Assembly: GCF_900103975.1 (NCBI RefSeq)
Contig: NZ_FNIR01000002.1
Location: forward strand, 338,840 to 402,839
Length of the DNA stretch: 64,000 nucleotides
Direction of reading: 5' to 3'
Source of the DNA: Klenkia soli
Lineage (GTDB): Bacteria; Actinomycetota; Actinomycetes; Mycobacteriales; Geodermatophilaceae
In this document: in pieces, positions 28,161 through 36,344 of the stretch
Layout of the letters: every line of letters starts with the position of its first letter
Position numbering within the stretch: position 1 is the first letter of the stretch
Made by a program: the position numbers and the translations under genes
Notes under the pieces: model-generated
Database searches by the model: none
What the model was told of the DNA's origin: nothing
Seen by the model: only the letters and a program-made list of their open reading frames with translations

Positions 28161-31100
28161 CAGACGTTCCGCCGGTACTGGCCGCCGACCTCGAAGAAGG
28201 CGTCGCTGATCTGGCCCAGGGAGCAGACCCGGACAGCGTCCATGAGCGCGCCGAACACGTTGCCGCCGTGCATGGCGGCGTCCTGCAGGGCGGCGATCGC
28301 GGCCGGGGCCTCGGCGGCGTGCCGGGCGTGGAAGTCGGCCAGGCGGTCCAGCTGCGACTGCTTCTCGCTCTCCGTGCCGCGGGCCAGCTCGACGGTGGCC
28401 GGTGCCTCCTCGCCCGCGTGCGGGTCCAGGAAGGTGTTCACCCCGACGATGGGCAGCGAGCCGTCGTGCTTGCGGTGCTCGTAGAGCATCGACTCGTCCT
28501 GGATCCGGCCCCGCTGGTAACCGGTCTCCATGGCGCCGAGGACACCGCCGCGCTCGGCGATCCGGTCGAACTCGGCCAGCACGGCCTCCTCGACCAGGTC
28601 GGTGAGCTCGTCGACGACGAAGGAACCCTGCAGCGGGTTCTCGTTCATCGCCAGGCCCCACTCGCGGTCGATGATCATCTGGATCGCCAGCGCGCGGCGG
28701 ACCGAGTGCGCCGAGGGCGTGGTCACCGCCTCGTCGTAGGCGTTGGTGTGCAGCGAGTTGGCGTTGTCGTAGATCGCGCACAGCGCCTGCAGCGAGGTGC
28801 GGATGTCGTTGAAGTCCATCTCCTGCGCGTGCAGCGACCGCCCCGACGTCTGCACGTGGTACTTCAGCTGCTGGGCGCGGGCGTTGGCGCCGTAGCGCTC
28901 CTTCATCGCGACGGCCCAGATCCGGCGGGCCACCCGGCCGATGACGGTGTACTCGGCGTCCATGCCGTTGGAGAAGAAGAAGCTGAGGTTGGGCGCGAAG
29001 TCGTCGATGTCCATGCCGCGGGCCAGGTACGCCTCGACGTAGGTGAACCCGTTGGCGAGGGTGAACGCCAGCTGGCTGATCGGGTTCGCCCCGGCCTCGG
29101 CGATGTGGTAGCCGGAGATCGAGACCGAGTAGAAGTTGCGCACCTGGTGGTCGATGAACCACTCCTGGATGTCGGCCATGCACCGCAGCGCGAACTCCGT
29201 GGAGAAGATGCAGGTGTTCTGGCCCTGGTCCTCCTTGAGGATGTCGGCCTGCACGGTGCCGCGGACGTTGGCCAGCACCCAGGCACGCACCTCGTCGGGG
29301 TCCTCGTCGGGGTGGTCGGCCAGCCGCTGGTCGATCGCGGTGGTCAGGAACATCGCCAGGATCGCCGGGGCCGGCCCGTTGATGGTCATGGACACCGAGG
29401 TGGTCGGCGAGCACAGGTCGAAGCCGCCGTAGAGCACCTTCATGTCGTCGACGGTGGCGATCGAGACACCCGAGGTGCCGACCTTGCCGTAGACGTCCGG
29501 GCGCGGGTCGGGGTCGCGGCCGTAGAGGGTCACCGAGTCGAACGCGGTCGACAGGCGGGTGGCCGGCTGGCCCTCGCTGAGCAGCTGGAAGCGCCGGTTG
29601 GTCCGGAACGCGTCGCCCTCGCCGGCGAACATGCGGGCCGGGGCCTCGCCCTGGCGCTTGAACGGGAAGGTGCCCGCGGTGTACGGGAAGCGGCCGGGCA
29701 CGTTCTCCGCGCGCAGCCAGCCGACGAGCTGGCCGTGGTCCTCGGTGCGCGGCAGCGAGACCCGGCGGACGTGGTTGCCCGACAGCGTCTCCCGGGTCAG
29801 CGGGACGGCGATCTCCTTGCCGCGGACGGTGTAGGTGTAGTCCTCGCCGGAGTAGTCCTCGACCAGCTGCGGCCAGTCCTCGAGCAGGTGGCCGACCGCC
29901 GGCAGCAGGTCGATCGAGTCCGCCTTCGCGCGTGCGGCGTCCGCGGCGTCCCCGTCCAGCAGGCCGGCCGCGGTGGTGAGGTGCTGGCGGTCCCGGGCGA
30001 GGGCGGCCTGCTCGGCGGTCGTCCGGTGGTAGCCGCGCACGGTGTCGGCCACGTCGGCCAGGTACCGCGCCCGGGCGGTCGGGACGACGCTGGTCAGCCC
30101 GGACGACGCCCGGACGTCGACGTGCGGCAGCACGCCGGAGCCCAGGGCCAGCCCCTTGTCCGACAGCAGCGTCTTGAGCTCTTGGAACAGGGCGGTGACG
30201 CCGTCGTCGTTGAACCGGGCGGCGCTGGTGCCGAAGACCGGCATGGTCTCCCAGCTCTGCCCGAACGCCTCGCGGTTGCGGACCATCTGCCGGGCGACGT
30301 CGCGGCGGGCGTCCTCGGCGCCGCGGCGCTCGAACTTGTTCACCGCGACGACGTCGGCGAAGTCGAGCATGTCGATCTTCTCCAGCTGCGAGGCGGCGCC
30401 GAACTCCGGCGTCATCACGTACAGGCTGACGTCGCTGTAGGGCAGGATCGCCGCGTCGCCCTGGCCGATGCCGGGGGTCTCGACGACCACCAGGTCGTAG
30501 CCGGCGGCCTTGACCGCGGTGATGACGTCGTCCAGGTGCTCGGGCACCTGCGCCCCGGCGGTGCGGGTGGCCAGGGAGCGGAAGAACGTGGCGCCCCGGT
30601 CGCCGGTCTCCAGGGCGTTCATGCGGATCCGGTCGCCCAGCAGCGCACCGCCGCCGCGGCGGCGCGAGGGGTCGACGGCGAGGACGGCGATCCGCAGCTT
30701 GTCCTCCTGGTCCAGCCGCAGCCGGCGGAGCAGCTCGTCGGTGAGCGAGGACTTGCCCGACCCACCGGTGCCGGTGATGCCCAGGACCGGCACGTGCCGC
30801 TGCGCGGCCTCGGCGGTCAGCCGCTCCGCGAGCTCGGGGGAGCGGCCGGCCTCCAGCACGGTGATCGCCCGGGCCAGCGCGGCCGGGTCGCCGGTGAGCA
30901 GCGCCTCGACGTCCGGGCCCTCGGCGGCGAGGTCGACGTCGCAGGCGGCGATGAGCTCGTTGATCATGCCGGGCAGACCGAGGCGCTGGCCGTCCTCGGG
31001 GGCGAAGATCCGCACCCCGCGCGACCGCAGGAGCTCGATCTCCTCGGGCACGATCACCCCGCCGCCCCCGCCGAAGACCTGCACGTGGCCGGCGCCGTGC

Positions 31101-31360
31101 CGCTCGAGCTCCTCGCGCAGGTAGCTGAAGTACTCGACGTGCCCGCCCTGGTAGGAGCTCAGTGCGATGCCCTGCGCGTCCTCCTCCAGCGCCGCCCGGA
31201 CGACGGTGGCCACGCTGCGGTCGTGCCCGAGGTGGACCACCTCGGCGCCCTGGCTCTGCAGCAGCCGGCGCATGACGTTGATCGCGGCGTCGTGCCCGTC
31301 GAACAGGCTCGCGGCGGTGACGAACCGGACGGGGTTGCTGGGCACGTGCAGATCGGTCAC
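28160..31360 (-). CDS. icmF: fused isobutyryl-CoA mutase
   Basis: A 1066-residue adenosylcobalamin-dependent mutase that interconverts isobutyryl-CoA and n-butyryl-CoA (and sometimes pivalyl/isovaleryl-CoA). Three parts are visible: a B12-binding N-terminal domain with SLFDGHDAAINVMRRLLQ (the D-x-H cobalt-ligand motif), a MeaB/ArgK-type GTPase with GITGTGGSGKSSLTDELL near residue 195-212, and the large mutase barrel from about residue 560 with TSGRSLHAQEMDFNDIRT. The length matches IcmF. GTG 31360 starts 23 bp after twin MarR boxes. The GTPase loads and repairs the cofactor, so no separate MeaB is needed. It links valine or branched-acid breakdown to butyryl-CoA and the hydroxybutyryl-CoA dehydrogenase nearby. 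Confidence 0.96.
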   Translation of the reverse strand: MTDLHVPSNPVRFVTAASLFDGHDAAINVMRRLLQSQGAEVVHLGHDRSVATVVRAALEEDAQGIALSSYQGGHVEYFSYLREELERHGAGHVQVFGGGGGVIVPEEIELLRSRGVRIFAPEDGQRLGLPGMINELIAACDVDLAAEGPDVEALLTGDPAALARAITVLEAGRSPELAERLTAEAAQRHVPVLGITGTGGSGKSSLTDELLRRLRLDQEDKLRIAVLAVDPSRRRGGGALLGDRIRMNALETGDRGATFFRSLATRTAGAQVPEHLDDVITAVKAAGYDLVVVETPGIGQGDAAILPYSDVSLYVMTPEFGAASQLEKIDMLDFADVVAVNKFERRGAEDARRDVARQMVRNREAFGQSWETMPVFGTSAARFNDDGVTALFQELKTLLSDKGLALGSGVLPHVDVRASSGLTSVVPTARARYLADVADTVRGYHRTTAEQAALARDRQHLTTAAGLLDGDAADAARAKADSIDLLPAVGHLLEDWPQLVEDYSGEDYTYTVRGKEIAVPLTRETLSGNHVRRVSLPRTEDHGQLVGWLRAENVPGRFPYTAGTFPFKRQGEAPARMFAGEGDAFRTNRRFQLLSEGQPATRLSTAFDSVTLYGRDPDPRPDVYGKVGTSGVSIATVDDMKVLYGGFDLCSPTTSVSMTINGPAPAILAMFLTTAIDQRLADHPDEDPDEVRAWVLANVRGTVQADILKEDQGQNTCIFSTEFALRCMADIQEWFIDHQVRNFYSVSISGYHIAEAGANPISQLAFTLANGFTYVEAYLARGMDIDDFAPNLSFFFSNGMDAEYTVIGRVARRIWAVAMKERYGANARAQQLKYHVQTSGRSLHAQEMDFNDIRTSLQALCAIYDNANSLHTNAYDEAVTTPSAHSVRRALAIQMIIDREWGLAMNENPLQGSFVVDELTDLVEEAVLAEFDRIAERGGVLGAMETGYQRGRIQDESMLYEHRKHDGSLPIVGVNTFLDPHAGEEAPATVELARGTESEKQSQLDRLADFHARHAAEAPAAIAALQDAAMHGGNVFGALMDAVRVCSLGQISDAFFEVGGQYRRNV

Positions 31361-31382
31361 GAGGACTCCCGGCGCTGGGTAC

Positions 31383-31426
31383 GTGGACGTCCAAGCAACC
31401 TACGCGCCAATTGCTTGGACGTCCAC
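31383..31426. promoter_or_regulatory. twin palindromic MarR-type boxes over the icmF promoter
   Basis: GTGGACGTCCAAGCAA (31383-31398) and its exact reverse complement (31411-31426), 12 bp apart. Each contains TGGACGTCCA, itself a palindrome; centres are 30 bp apart. On the minus strand TGGACG (31425-31420), 17 bp, TAGGTT (31402-31397) forms a promoter inside the pair. Binding would cover both hexamers. Confidence 0.75.
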
Positions 31427-31430
31427 ACAT

Positions 31431-31928
31431 CTACCGCCCGACGACCTCCGCGACGAAGGCGGCCGACCGGGTGCGCAGCGCCTCGATCCGTTCGGCCACC
31501 ACCTGGTCGGCGACGGCCTCGATGCCGTCGCCGGCCTCGCTGCTGGTCGGGGGGCGCCGGACGTTGGTCGAGCAGGCCAGGTCCTCGCAGAGCAGGGCGC
31601 CCAGGGTGTTGCCGGCCCGCCCGGAGGCGCCGCCGCGGCGGGCGACGAACAGCGCGGCCCGCACGGTGACCAGGTCGCGGCACCAGGCGCACATCGCCTT
31701 CTTCCGACGACCGCCGGGATCGGGCGCCCGCAGCAACAGGCCGGTGGGTCCGCCGTCCAGCTCGAGGACGACGTAGGCGCTCAGCGGGGCCTTGGGGTCG
31801 CGCCAGCCCAGGAGGTCGAGCGAGTCCCAGGGCTGGGTGGCCAGGTCGGGGAGGACGGCGCGGTCGACCTCGCGGCGTGAGGCGTTGACGAACGACGAGC
31901 GGATCTGCTTCTCGGTGAGGGGGTGCAC
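31431..31928 (-). CDS. FBP/treble-clef zinc-finger protein (EF-G-binding type)
   Basis: A 165-residue protein of the FBP C-terminal treble-clef family. The N-terminal HPLTEKQIRSSFVNASRRE and the paired metal knuckles CAWCRD and CEDLAC are diagnostic. Related proteins (FusB/FBP type) bind elongation factor G and release it from the ribosome; some members give fusidic-acid tolerance. Whether this one does so is not known. GTG 31928 has GGAG six bases upstream. The stop lies five bases beyond the twin boxes of the icmF promoter, so its transcript would run into icmF unless it stops there. Confidence 0.85.
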   Translation of the reverse strand: MHPLTEKQIRSSFVNASRREVDRAVLPDLATQPWDSLDLLGWRDPKAPLSAYVVLELDGGPTGLLLRAPDPGGRRKKAMCAWCRDLVTVRAALFVARRGGASGRAGNTLGALLCEDLACSTNVRRPPTSSEAGDGIEAVADQVVAERIEALRTRSAAFVAEVVGR

Positions 31929-32290
31929 AGCTGACTCCGGTGCGGGAGGAGGGGTGGGTGGTCGCTGCATCCCGCCCCCGGGCACGCGGCCGCACCGGCT
32001 CCCGCGGGAGTCGTCGGTGGTGCGGTCAGCGGCGCCGGACGCGGGTCCGGCTCGGGGTCGACCAGGCCATCGTGGCCACCTGCCTCCCCGCGGGTCCCCC
32101 CGCACACCTCGTCGCTCGGTCCGCGCCGACGCTACGCCCGGCGTCCACCCGTTTCCAGTCCATGATCACCCCGGGTGAGCTGCGGTCTGACAGCTCGCGG
32201 GGCCGCAGTGGACCCGGGGTGATCATGGGGACCCGGGTGCCGGGGGCGGTGTGGCACCGTGGGTGGCTCACGTTCGAGCGAGGAGTTCCA
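31929..32290. other. 362-bp divergent intergenic region
   Basis: It lies between the leftward FBP gene and the rightward hydroxybutyryl-CoA dehydrogenase gene. No supported reading frame was found. The left two thirds hold no recognisable element; a long hairpin occupies 32161-32227, and AGGAG of the next gene lies at 32281. Confidence 0.5.
32161..32227. repeat. long inverted repeat in a divergent promoter region
   Basis: Sixteen-base perfect arms CATGATCACCCCGGGT (32161-32176) and its reverse complement (32212-32227), with a nested CTGCGG/CCGCAG pair inside (32179, 32203). Because both flanking genes point away, it is not a simple terminator. It lies 64 bp before the dehydrogenase start. 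Confidence 0.7.
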
Positions 32291-33142
32291 GTGCAGCGGA
32301 TCGCGGTCATCGGTGGCGGGACGATGGGGGCCGGCATCGCCGAGGTCAGCGCCCGGGCGGGGTGCGACGTCGTCGTCGTCGAGGCCGACGAGGCCGGTGC
32401 GGAGCGGTTCCGCGCCCGGATCGAGAAGTCCCTGCAGCGGGCGGCGTCGTCCGGCCGGATCTTGACCGAGGACGCCGACGCCGCGTTCGCCCGGGTCGAG
32501 GTGGCGACGAGCCTGCAGGCCACGGTGCACGCCGACCTGGTGGTCGAGGCCGCACCCGAGGTCGAGGCGCTCAAGCTGGACCTGTTCCGCAAGCTCGACG
32601 AGATCCTGCAGCCCGACGCGATCCTGGCCTCGAACACCTCGTCGATCCCGCTGGTGAAGATGGCCAGCGTCACGAAGCGGCCGGACAAGGTCGTCGGCGT
32701 CCACTTCTTCAACCCCGCGCCCGTGCTGCCGCTCGTGGAGATCGTGGCCAGCCTGCTGACCAGCGACGAGACCCTGGCCGCGGTCACGACCTTCGCCGAG
32801 GACCAGCTGGGGAAGACCACCATCCGGTCCAAGGACCGCGCGGGCTTCATCGTGAACGCCCTGCTGATCCCCTACGTGCTGAGCGCGATCCGCATGATGG
32901 AGAGCGGGTTCGCCTCGGCCGAGGACATCGACGCCGGCATGGTGCAGGGCTGCGCCCACCCGCAGGGGCCCCTGGCACTCGCCGACCTGATCGGCCTGGA
33001 CACCACCGCCGCGGTGGCCCAGTCGATGTACGAGGAGTTCAAGGAGCCCCTGTACGCCCCGCCGCCGCTGCTGCTGCGCATGGTCGACGCCGGGCTGCTG
33101 GGTCGCAAGACCGGCCGGGGGTTCTTCCCCTACGCGCGCTGA
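32291..33142 (+). CDS. 3-hydroxybutyryl-CoA dehydrogenase
   Basis: A 283-residue NAD(P)-dependent dehydrogenase. The nucleotide fold IAVIGGGTMGAGIAEV, the catalytic segment GVHFFNPAPVLPLVEI (His), substrate loop ILASNTSSIPL and the dimer domain with GRKTGRGFFPY are all present; it is the typical FadB2/Hbd type for short-chain substrates. It would interconvert acetoacetyl-CoA and 3-hydroxybutyryl-CoA. GTG 32291 has AGGAG five bases upstream. Its 3' end overlaps that of the convergent ornithine cyclodeaminase gene by 13 bases. The enzyme complements IcmF and thiolase in butyryl-CoA use, but it is not in their operon. Confidence 0.94.
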   Translation: MQRIAVIGGGTMGAGIAEVSARAGCDVVVVEADEAGAERFRARIEKSLQRAASSGRILTEDADAAFARVEVATSLQATVHADLVVEAAPEVEALKLDLFRKLDEILQPDAILASNTSSIPLVKMASVTKRPDKVVGVHFFNPAPVLPLVEIVASLLTSDETLAAVTTFAEDQLGKTTIRSKDRAGFIVNALLIPYVLSAIRMMESGFASAEDIDAGMVQGCAHPQGPLALADLIGLDTTAAVAQSMYEEFKEPLYAPPPLLLRMVDAGLLGRKTGRGFFPYAR

Positions 33143-34158
33143 GGGACCTTCGCCAGCAGGGCGAAGAGGTCCTTGGGGTCGGCCGGGTCGGCGACCAGGT
33201 CGAGCTCCTGGCCCCACGGGGTGCCGCGGACGGCGTCGCGCAGCCAGCACAGCACGCTGAAGTCCTCGACCGCGAAGCCGACCGAGTCGAACAGGGTGAC
33301 CTGGTCGGCCGACGTCCGGCCCGGGCGTGAGCCGGCCAGCACCTGCCACAGCTCGGTGACGGGGGAGTCGGCGGGCAGCACCTGGATCTCGCCCTCGATG
33401 CGCGTCTGCGGCGGGTACTCCACGAACACGCTCGCGGCCTCGACGAGCGAGCGGGGCAGCTCGGTCTTGCCCGGGCAGTCGCCGCCGATCGCGTTCAGGT
33501 GCGTGCCAGGGGCGACCGCGTCGGCGTCCAGCACGGTGGCGCGGCTCTTGTCCGCGGTGCAGGTGGTGACGACGTCCGCGCCGGTCACCGCCTCGCGCGA
33601 GCTGGAAGCCACGTGCACGTCGAAGCCCAGCGGGGTCAGGTTCGCGACCAGCTTGGCGGTGGCGGCCGGGTCCGGGTCGTAGACGCTCAGCGACGAGATG
33701 CCCAGCGCCCACCGCATGCCCAGCGCCTGGAACTCGGCCTGGCTGCCGGCGCCGACCAGGGCCAGCCGGGTGGCACCGGACCGGGCCAGCGCGCGGGCGG
33801 CGACGGCGGAGGTGGCCGCCGTCCGGATCGCGGTCAGCAGGGTCATCTCGGCCAGCAGCAGCGGGTAGCCGGTGTCCACGTCGGCCAGCGCGCCGAACGC
33901 CGTGACGGTCTGGAACCCGCGCTCGGGGTTGGTCGGGTGGCCGTTGACGTACTTGAAGGCGTAGGTCTCGCGGTCGGCGGCCGGCATCAGCTCGATGACG
34001 CCGACGGAGGAGTGGCTGGCCACCCGCGGGGTCTTGTCGAACTGCTCCCAGCGCAGGAAGTCGGCGTGCACCCGCTCGGCCACCTGGCCGATGGCCCGCT
34101 CGACCCCGATCTCGCCCAGCACGGCGGCCGTGTCGGCCACCCCCACGAACGTCGTCAC
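33130..34158 (-). CDS. ornithine cyclodeaminase family protein
   Basis: A 342-residue member of the ornithine cyclodeaminase/mu-crystallin family. NAD-binding fold LALVGAGSQAEFQALGM near residue 137, substrate region EYAFKYVNGHP (seen as AFKYVNGHPTNPERG) and GGDCPGKTEL are typical; the last is the segment with the catalytic Asp in ornithine cyclodeaminases. It would deaminate and cyclise L-ornithine to L-proline. GTG 34158 overlaps the stop of the dimethylargininase-like gene by four bases, so the two are coupled. Together with the divergent Lrp regulator this forms a small arginine/ornithine-to-proline unit. The downstream end overlaps hbd on the other strand by 13 bp. Confidence 0.9.
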   Translation of the reverse strand: MTTFVGVADTAAVLGEIGVERAIGQVAERVHADFLRWEQFDKTPRVASHSSVGVIELMPAADRETYAFKYVNGHPTNPERGFQTVTAFGALADVDTGYPLLLAEMTLLTAIRTAATSAVAARALARSGATRLALVGAGSQAEFQALGMRWALGISSLSVYDPDPAATAKLVANLTPLGFDVHVASSSREAVTGADVVTTCTADKSRATVLDADAVAPGTHLNAIGGDCPGKTELPRSLVEAASVFVEYPPQTRIEGEIQVLPADSPVTELWQVLAGSRPGRTSADQVTLFDSVGFAVEDFSVLCWLRDAVRGTPWGQELDLVADPADPKDLFALLAKVPQRA

Positions 34159-35024
34159 GACTGCTCCTCCTCGGTGATCCGGATCTCGGCGGTGCAGCAC
34201 TTGACGCCGCCCCCGCCCTTGGCCAGCTCGGACAGGTCCACGAGGACCGGCTCGTACCCCCGCGCCGCGAGCTGGGCGGCCAGGCCGGTCGCGGCGACCG
34301 GCAGCACCACGTGCCGGCCGTCGGAGACCCCGTTCAGCCCCAGCACGAGCGCGTCGGCCAGGTCGGCCTCGACGGCGTCGGGGAACAGCGTGCGGACGAC
34401 GTCCTGGCCGGCCGCCGAGAACGCGCCCGGGAACCAGGCCACCGTGTGGTCGTCCAGGGCCATCAGGCAGGTGTCCAGGTGGTAGAAGCGCGGGTCGACC
34501 AGCTCGAGGGTGACCACCGGCCGGTCGAGGAGGACCGCGAGCTCCGCGTGCGCGGCCCGCGTCGTCCGGAAGCCGGTGCCGGCCAGCACGACGGCGCCCA
34601 CGACGACCAGGTCGCCCTCGCCCTCGGCGACGTGCTCGGCCACGTGCACCGGGATGCCCAGCTCGGCGAGCAGGGCACGGTGGTGGCCGGCCTCGGCGGC
34701 CCGCTGCGGGTGCGCGAACCGGGACCCGTAGGCCACCCCGTCCACCACCAGGGCCCCGTTGGCGGCGAACACCATGTCCGGCAGGCCCGGGACGGCGGGC
34801 AGGACGTCGACCCGGTGACCCAGCGCGCGGTAGGTCTCGACCAGGTCCGCCCACTGCTGCAGCGCCCGGTCGGCGTCGACCGGCGTGCTGGGGTCCATCC
34901 ACGCGTTGATGGCGTAGACGACGTCGAAGTAGGTCGGCGCGCACACGACGTAGTGCCGCGTGCGCGCCGTGCGGACGGCGGCTCCGCTGGTCGGGGCGGC
35001 GGGCAGGGCGGTGGGCGCGGACAC
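34155..35024 (-). CDS. ddaH: dimethylargininase / arginine deiminase-like hydrolase
   Basis: A 289-residue guanidino-modifying enzyme. It has MVFAANGALVVDG with the substrate-binding FAANG, RFYHLDTCLMALDD with the catalytic His, and the C-terminal GGGVKCCTAEI with the nucleophile Cys. These define the DDAH/arginine-dihydrolase group that hydrolyses (methyl)arginine to citrulline or on to ornithine. The symbol is family-level; an arginine-specific activity is as likely as a dimethylarginine one, because the coupled next gene uses ornithine. GTG 35024 follows GAGGAG by eight bases. The gene is divergent from the Lrp gene, with 126 bp between. Confidence 0.85.
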   Translation of the reverse strand: MSAPTALPAAPTSGAAVRTARTRHYVVCAPTYFDVVYAINAWMDPSTPVDADRALQQWADLVETYRALGHRVDVLPAVPGLPDMVFAANGALVVDGVAYGSRFAHPQRAAEAGHHRALLAELGIPVHVAEHVAEGEGDLVVVGAVVLAGTGFRTTRAAHAELAVLLDRPVVTLELVDPRFYHLDTCLMALDDHTVAWFPGAFSAAGQDVVRTLFPDAVEADLADALVLGLNGVSDGRHVVLPVAATGLAAQLAARGYEPVLVDLSELAKGGGGVKCCTAEIRITEEEQS

Positions 35025-35150
35025 GCAGGGTGCTCCTCGGGATCGGGTGCATCCATCGTCCGGCGTGCGCAGGGCGCAGGCGATACCCACCGATTGCGTG
35101 TCGGCGGCGATCCGTTGCGTCTTGCGGACACTTGGTGCAACGTTCCGCCG
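35025..35150. promoter_or_regulatory. divergent ddaH-lrp promoter region
   Basis: On the plus strand TTGCGT (35115-35120), 17 bp, CAACGT (35138-35143) ends seven bases before GTG 35151 and gives a leaderless start. The words TTGCGT and TTGCGG recur around 35094-35127, and CGTTGC/GCAACG form a dyad (35113, 35137), which could be the Lrp binding area. Confidence 0.5.
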
Positions 35151-35597
35151 GTGGAGACCTTCGACGACATCGACCGGGGCATCGTGAACCACCTCCGCCG
35201 CGACGGGCGGGCCACGTTCGCCGAGGTCGGCGAGGCGGTGGGGCTGTCCGCACCGGCCGCCAAGCGCCGGGTCGACCGGCTCGTCGGGTCCGGGGCGATC
35301 AGCGGGTTCGCGGCCATCGTCGACCCGGGCGCGCTGGGCTGGTCGACCGAGGCCTACGTCGAGGTGCAGTACTCCGGCGTGGTCTCCCCGGCCCGGCTGC
35401 GGGCCGACTTCGGCGACATCCCCGAGGTGGTCAGCGCCTGGACCGTGTCGGGGGTCGCCGACGCGGTGCTGCACGTGCTGGCCCGCGACATCGCGCACCT
35501 GGACGCGACCATCCAGCGGCTGCGCGCCCTGCGCGGCGTGACCGGCACCCGCACCGAGATCGTGCTGGCCCGGCTGTTCCAGCGCAGCCCCGACTAG
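35151..35597 (+). CDS. Lrp/AsnC-family regulator
   Basis: A 148-residue Lrp/AsnC protein: N-terminal HTH (DDIDRGIVNHLRRDGRATFAEVGEAVGLSAPAAKRRVDRLVGSG in two parts) and a C-terminal RAM domain with the strand pattern VEVQYSGV ... VVSAWTVSGVADAVLHVLA. It is divergent from the arginine/ornithine gene pair and most likely controls that pair in answer to arginine, ornithine or proline, as Lrp-type regulators beside such genes commonly do. No ribosome binding site precedes GTG 35151. The 3' end overlaps the convergent gene by four bases. Confidence 0.9.
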   Translation: METFDDIDRGIVNHLRRDGRATFAEVGEAVGLSAPAAKRRVDRLVGSGAISGFAAIVDPGALGWSTEAYVEVQYSGVVSPARLRADFGDIPEVVSAWTVSGVADAVLHVLARDIAHLDATIQRLRALRGVTGTRTEIVLARLFQRSPD

Positions 35598-36265
35598 CGC
35601 GCGGCGGGTTGGAAGGCGGCCGCCGGTCCGGTGGCCCGCTCGGCCCGGGCCAGTGACCGCAGCGCGGCCGTCGCCCCGTGCTGCTGGGCCGACAGCACCG
35701 CCAGCAGCGCCAGCGCGGGGTGGGTGAGCTCGTCGTCCAGGTCCGGGGCGGGCAGCTGCACGCTGGCGGCGAGGTCGTCGGCGTGCACCAGCACCTCCAT
35801 CGCGCGCACCACCAGGAAGTCGTCGGTGGGCACCGAGCAGTCCTGCCAGGGCACGTAGGTGGTGGGTCCCGCCGCGGCCACGGCGTCGGGCAGCCAGGCC
35901 GTGCTGCGCTCGAGCACGGCGACCGAGTCCTGCTGCCCACCGGCGGCCATGGCGTCGAAGTCGTCGCGGATCGAGGTGTTCTCGGGAGCGTCGACCGTGG
36001 CGGTGAACCAGTCGGTGCGGCGGTACAGCTCCGCGAGCGTGACCACCGGCGCGTGCGGCGGCGGGGGCAGGATGCCCAGGAACTCGACGGCGGCCTCGAA
36101 CTGGCCGACCAGGTGCCGGGTCACGCCGCCCACCGTCATGCCGGGCAGGGCCGACTCGCGCTCCCAGGCCGCGCCGACCTCGGGGGACCCGACCAGCGGG
36201 GCCAGGGCCAGGGCGGCGCGGTGCAGCGCGGTGCGGTCGAGGGTCCCGGCGAAGGTGAGCGGCAC
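35594..36265 (-). CDS. DinB/MDMPI-type (maleylpyruvate-isomerase N-terminal-like) protein
   Basis: A 223-residue helical-bundle protein of the mycothiol-dependent/DinB superfamily. HLVGQFEAAVEFL gives a first metal-binding His, and VRAMEVLVHADDLAASV, with H-A-D-D-L, the later His typical of the group. Members act as thiol transferases, isomerases or have no known activity. Substrate is unknown. The start GTG 36265 has no ribosome binding site, but TAGGGT on its strand (36278-36273) lies seven bases upstream, so the transcript is probably leaderless. The 3' end overlaps the Lrp gene by four bases on the other strand. Confidence 0.75.
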   Translation of the reverse strand: MPLTFAGTLDRTALHRAALALAPLVGSPEVGAAWERESALPGMTVGGVTRHLVGQFEAAVEFLGILPPPPHAPVVTLAELYRRTDWFTATVDAPENTSIRDDFDAMAAGGQQDSVAVLERSTAWLPDAVAAAGPTTYVPWQDCSVPTDDFLVVRAMEVLVHADDLAASVQLPAPDLDDELTHPALALLAVLSAQQHGATAALRSLARAERATGPAAAFQPAAR

Positions 36266-36272
36266 GGGTCCG

Positions 36273-36278
36273 ACCCTA
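36273..36278 (-). promoter_or_regulatory. -10 hexamer of a leaderless promoter
   Basis: TAGGGT on the minus strand, seven bases before GTG 36265, with no ribosome binding site. Confidence 0.55.
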
Positions 36279-36344
36279 GGGATCCACGGCCCCGGCCATA
36301 ACCCGCTGGGCTCGTCCGCCCATCGGGCGTAGCGTCCTCCGACC

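Noticed and set aside
31383..31426. The inverted repeat before icmF as a terminator of the FBP gene
   Set aside because: Each arm is itself a palindrome and a promoter fits inside, which favours operator boxes; the 12-nt loop is also long for a terminator.
36281..36344. A rifampicin-associated element before the HelD gene
   Set aside because: No 19-bp inverted repeat of the known type is present between 36265 and 36345.
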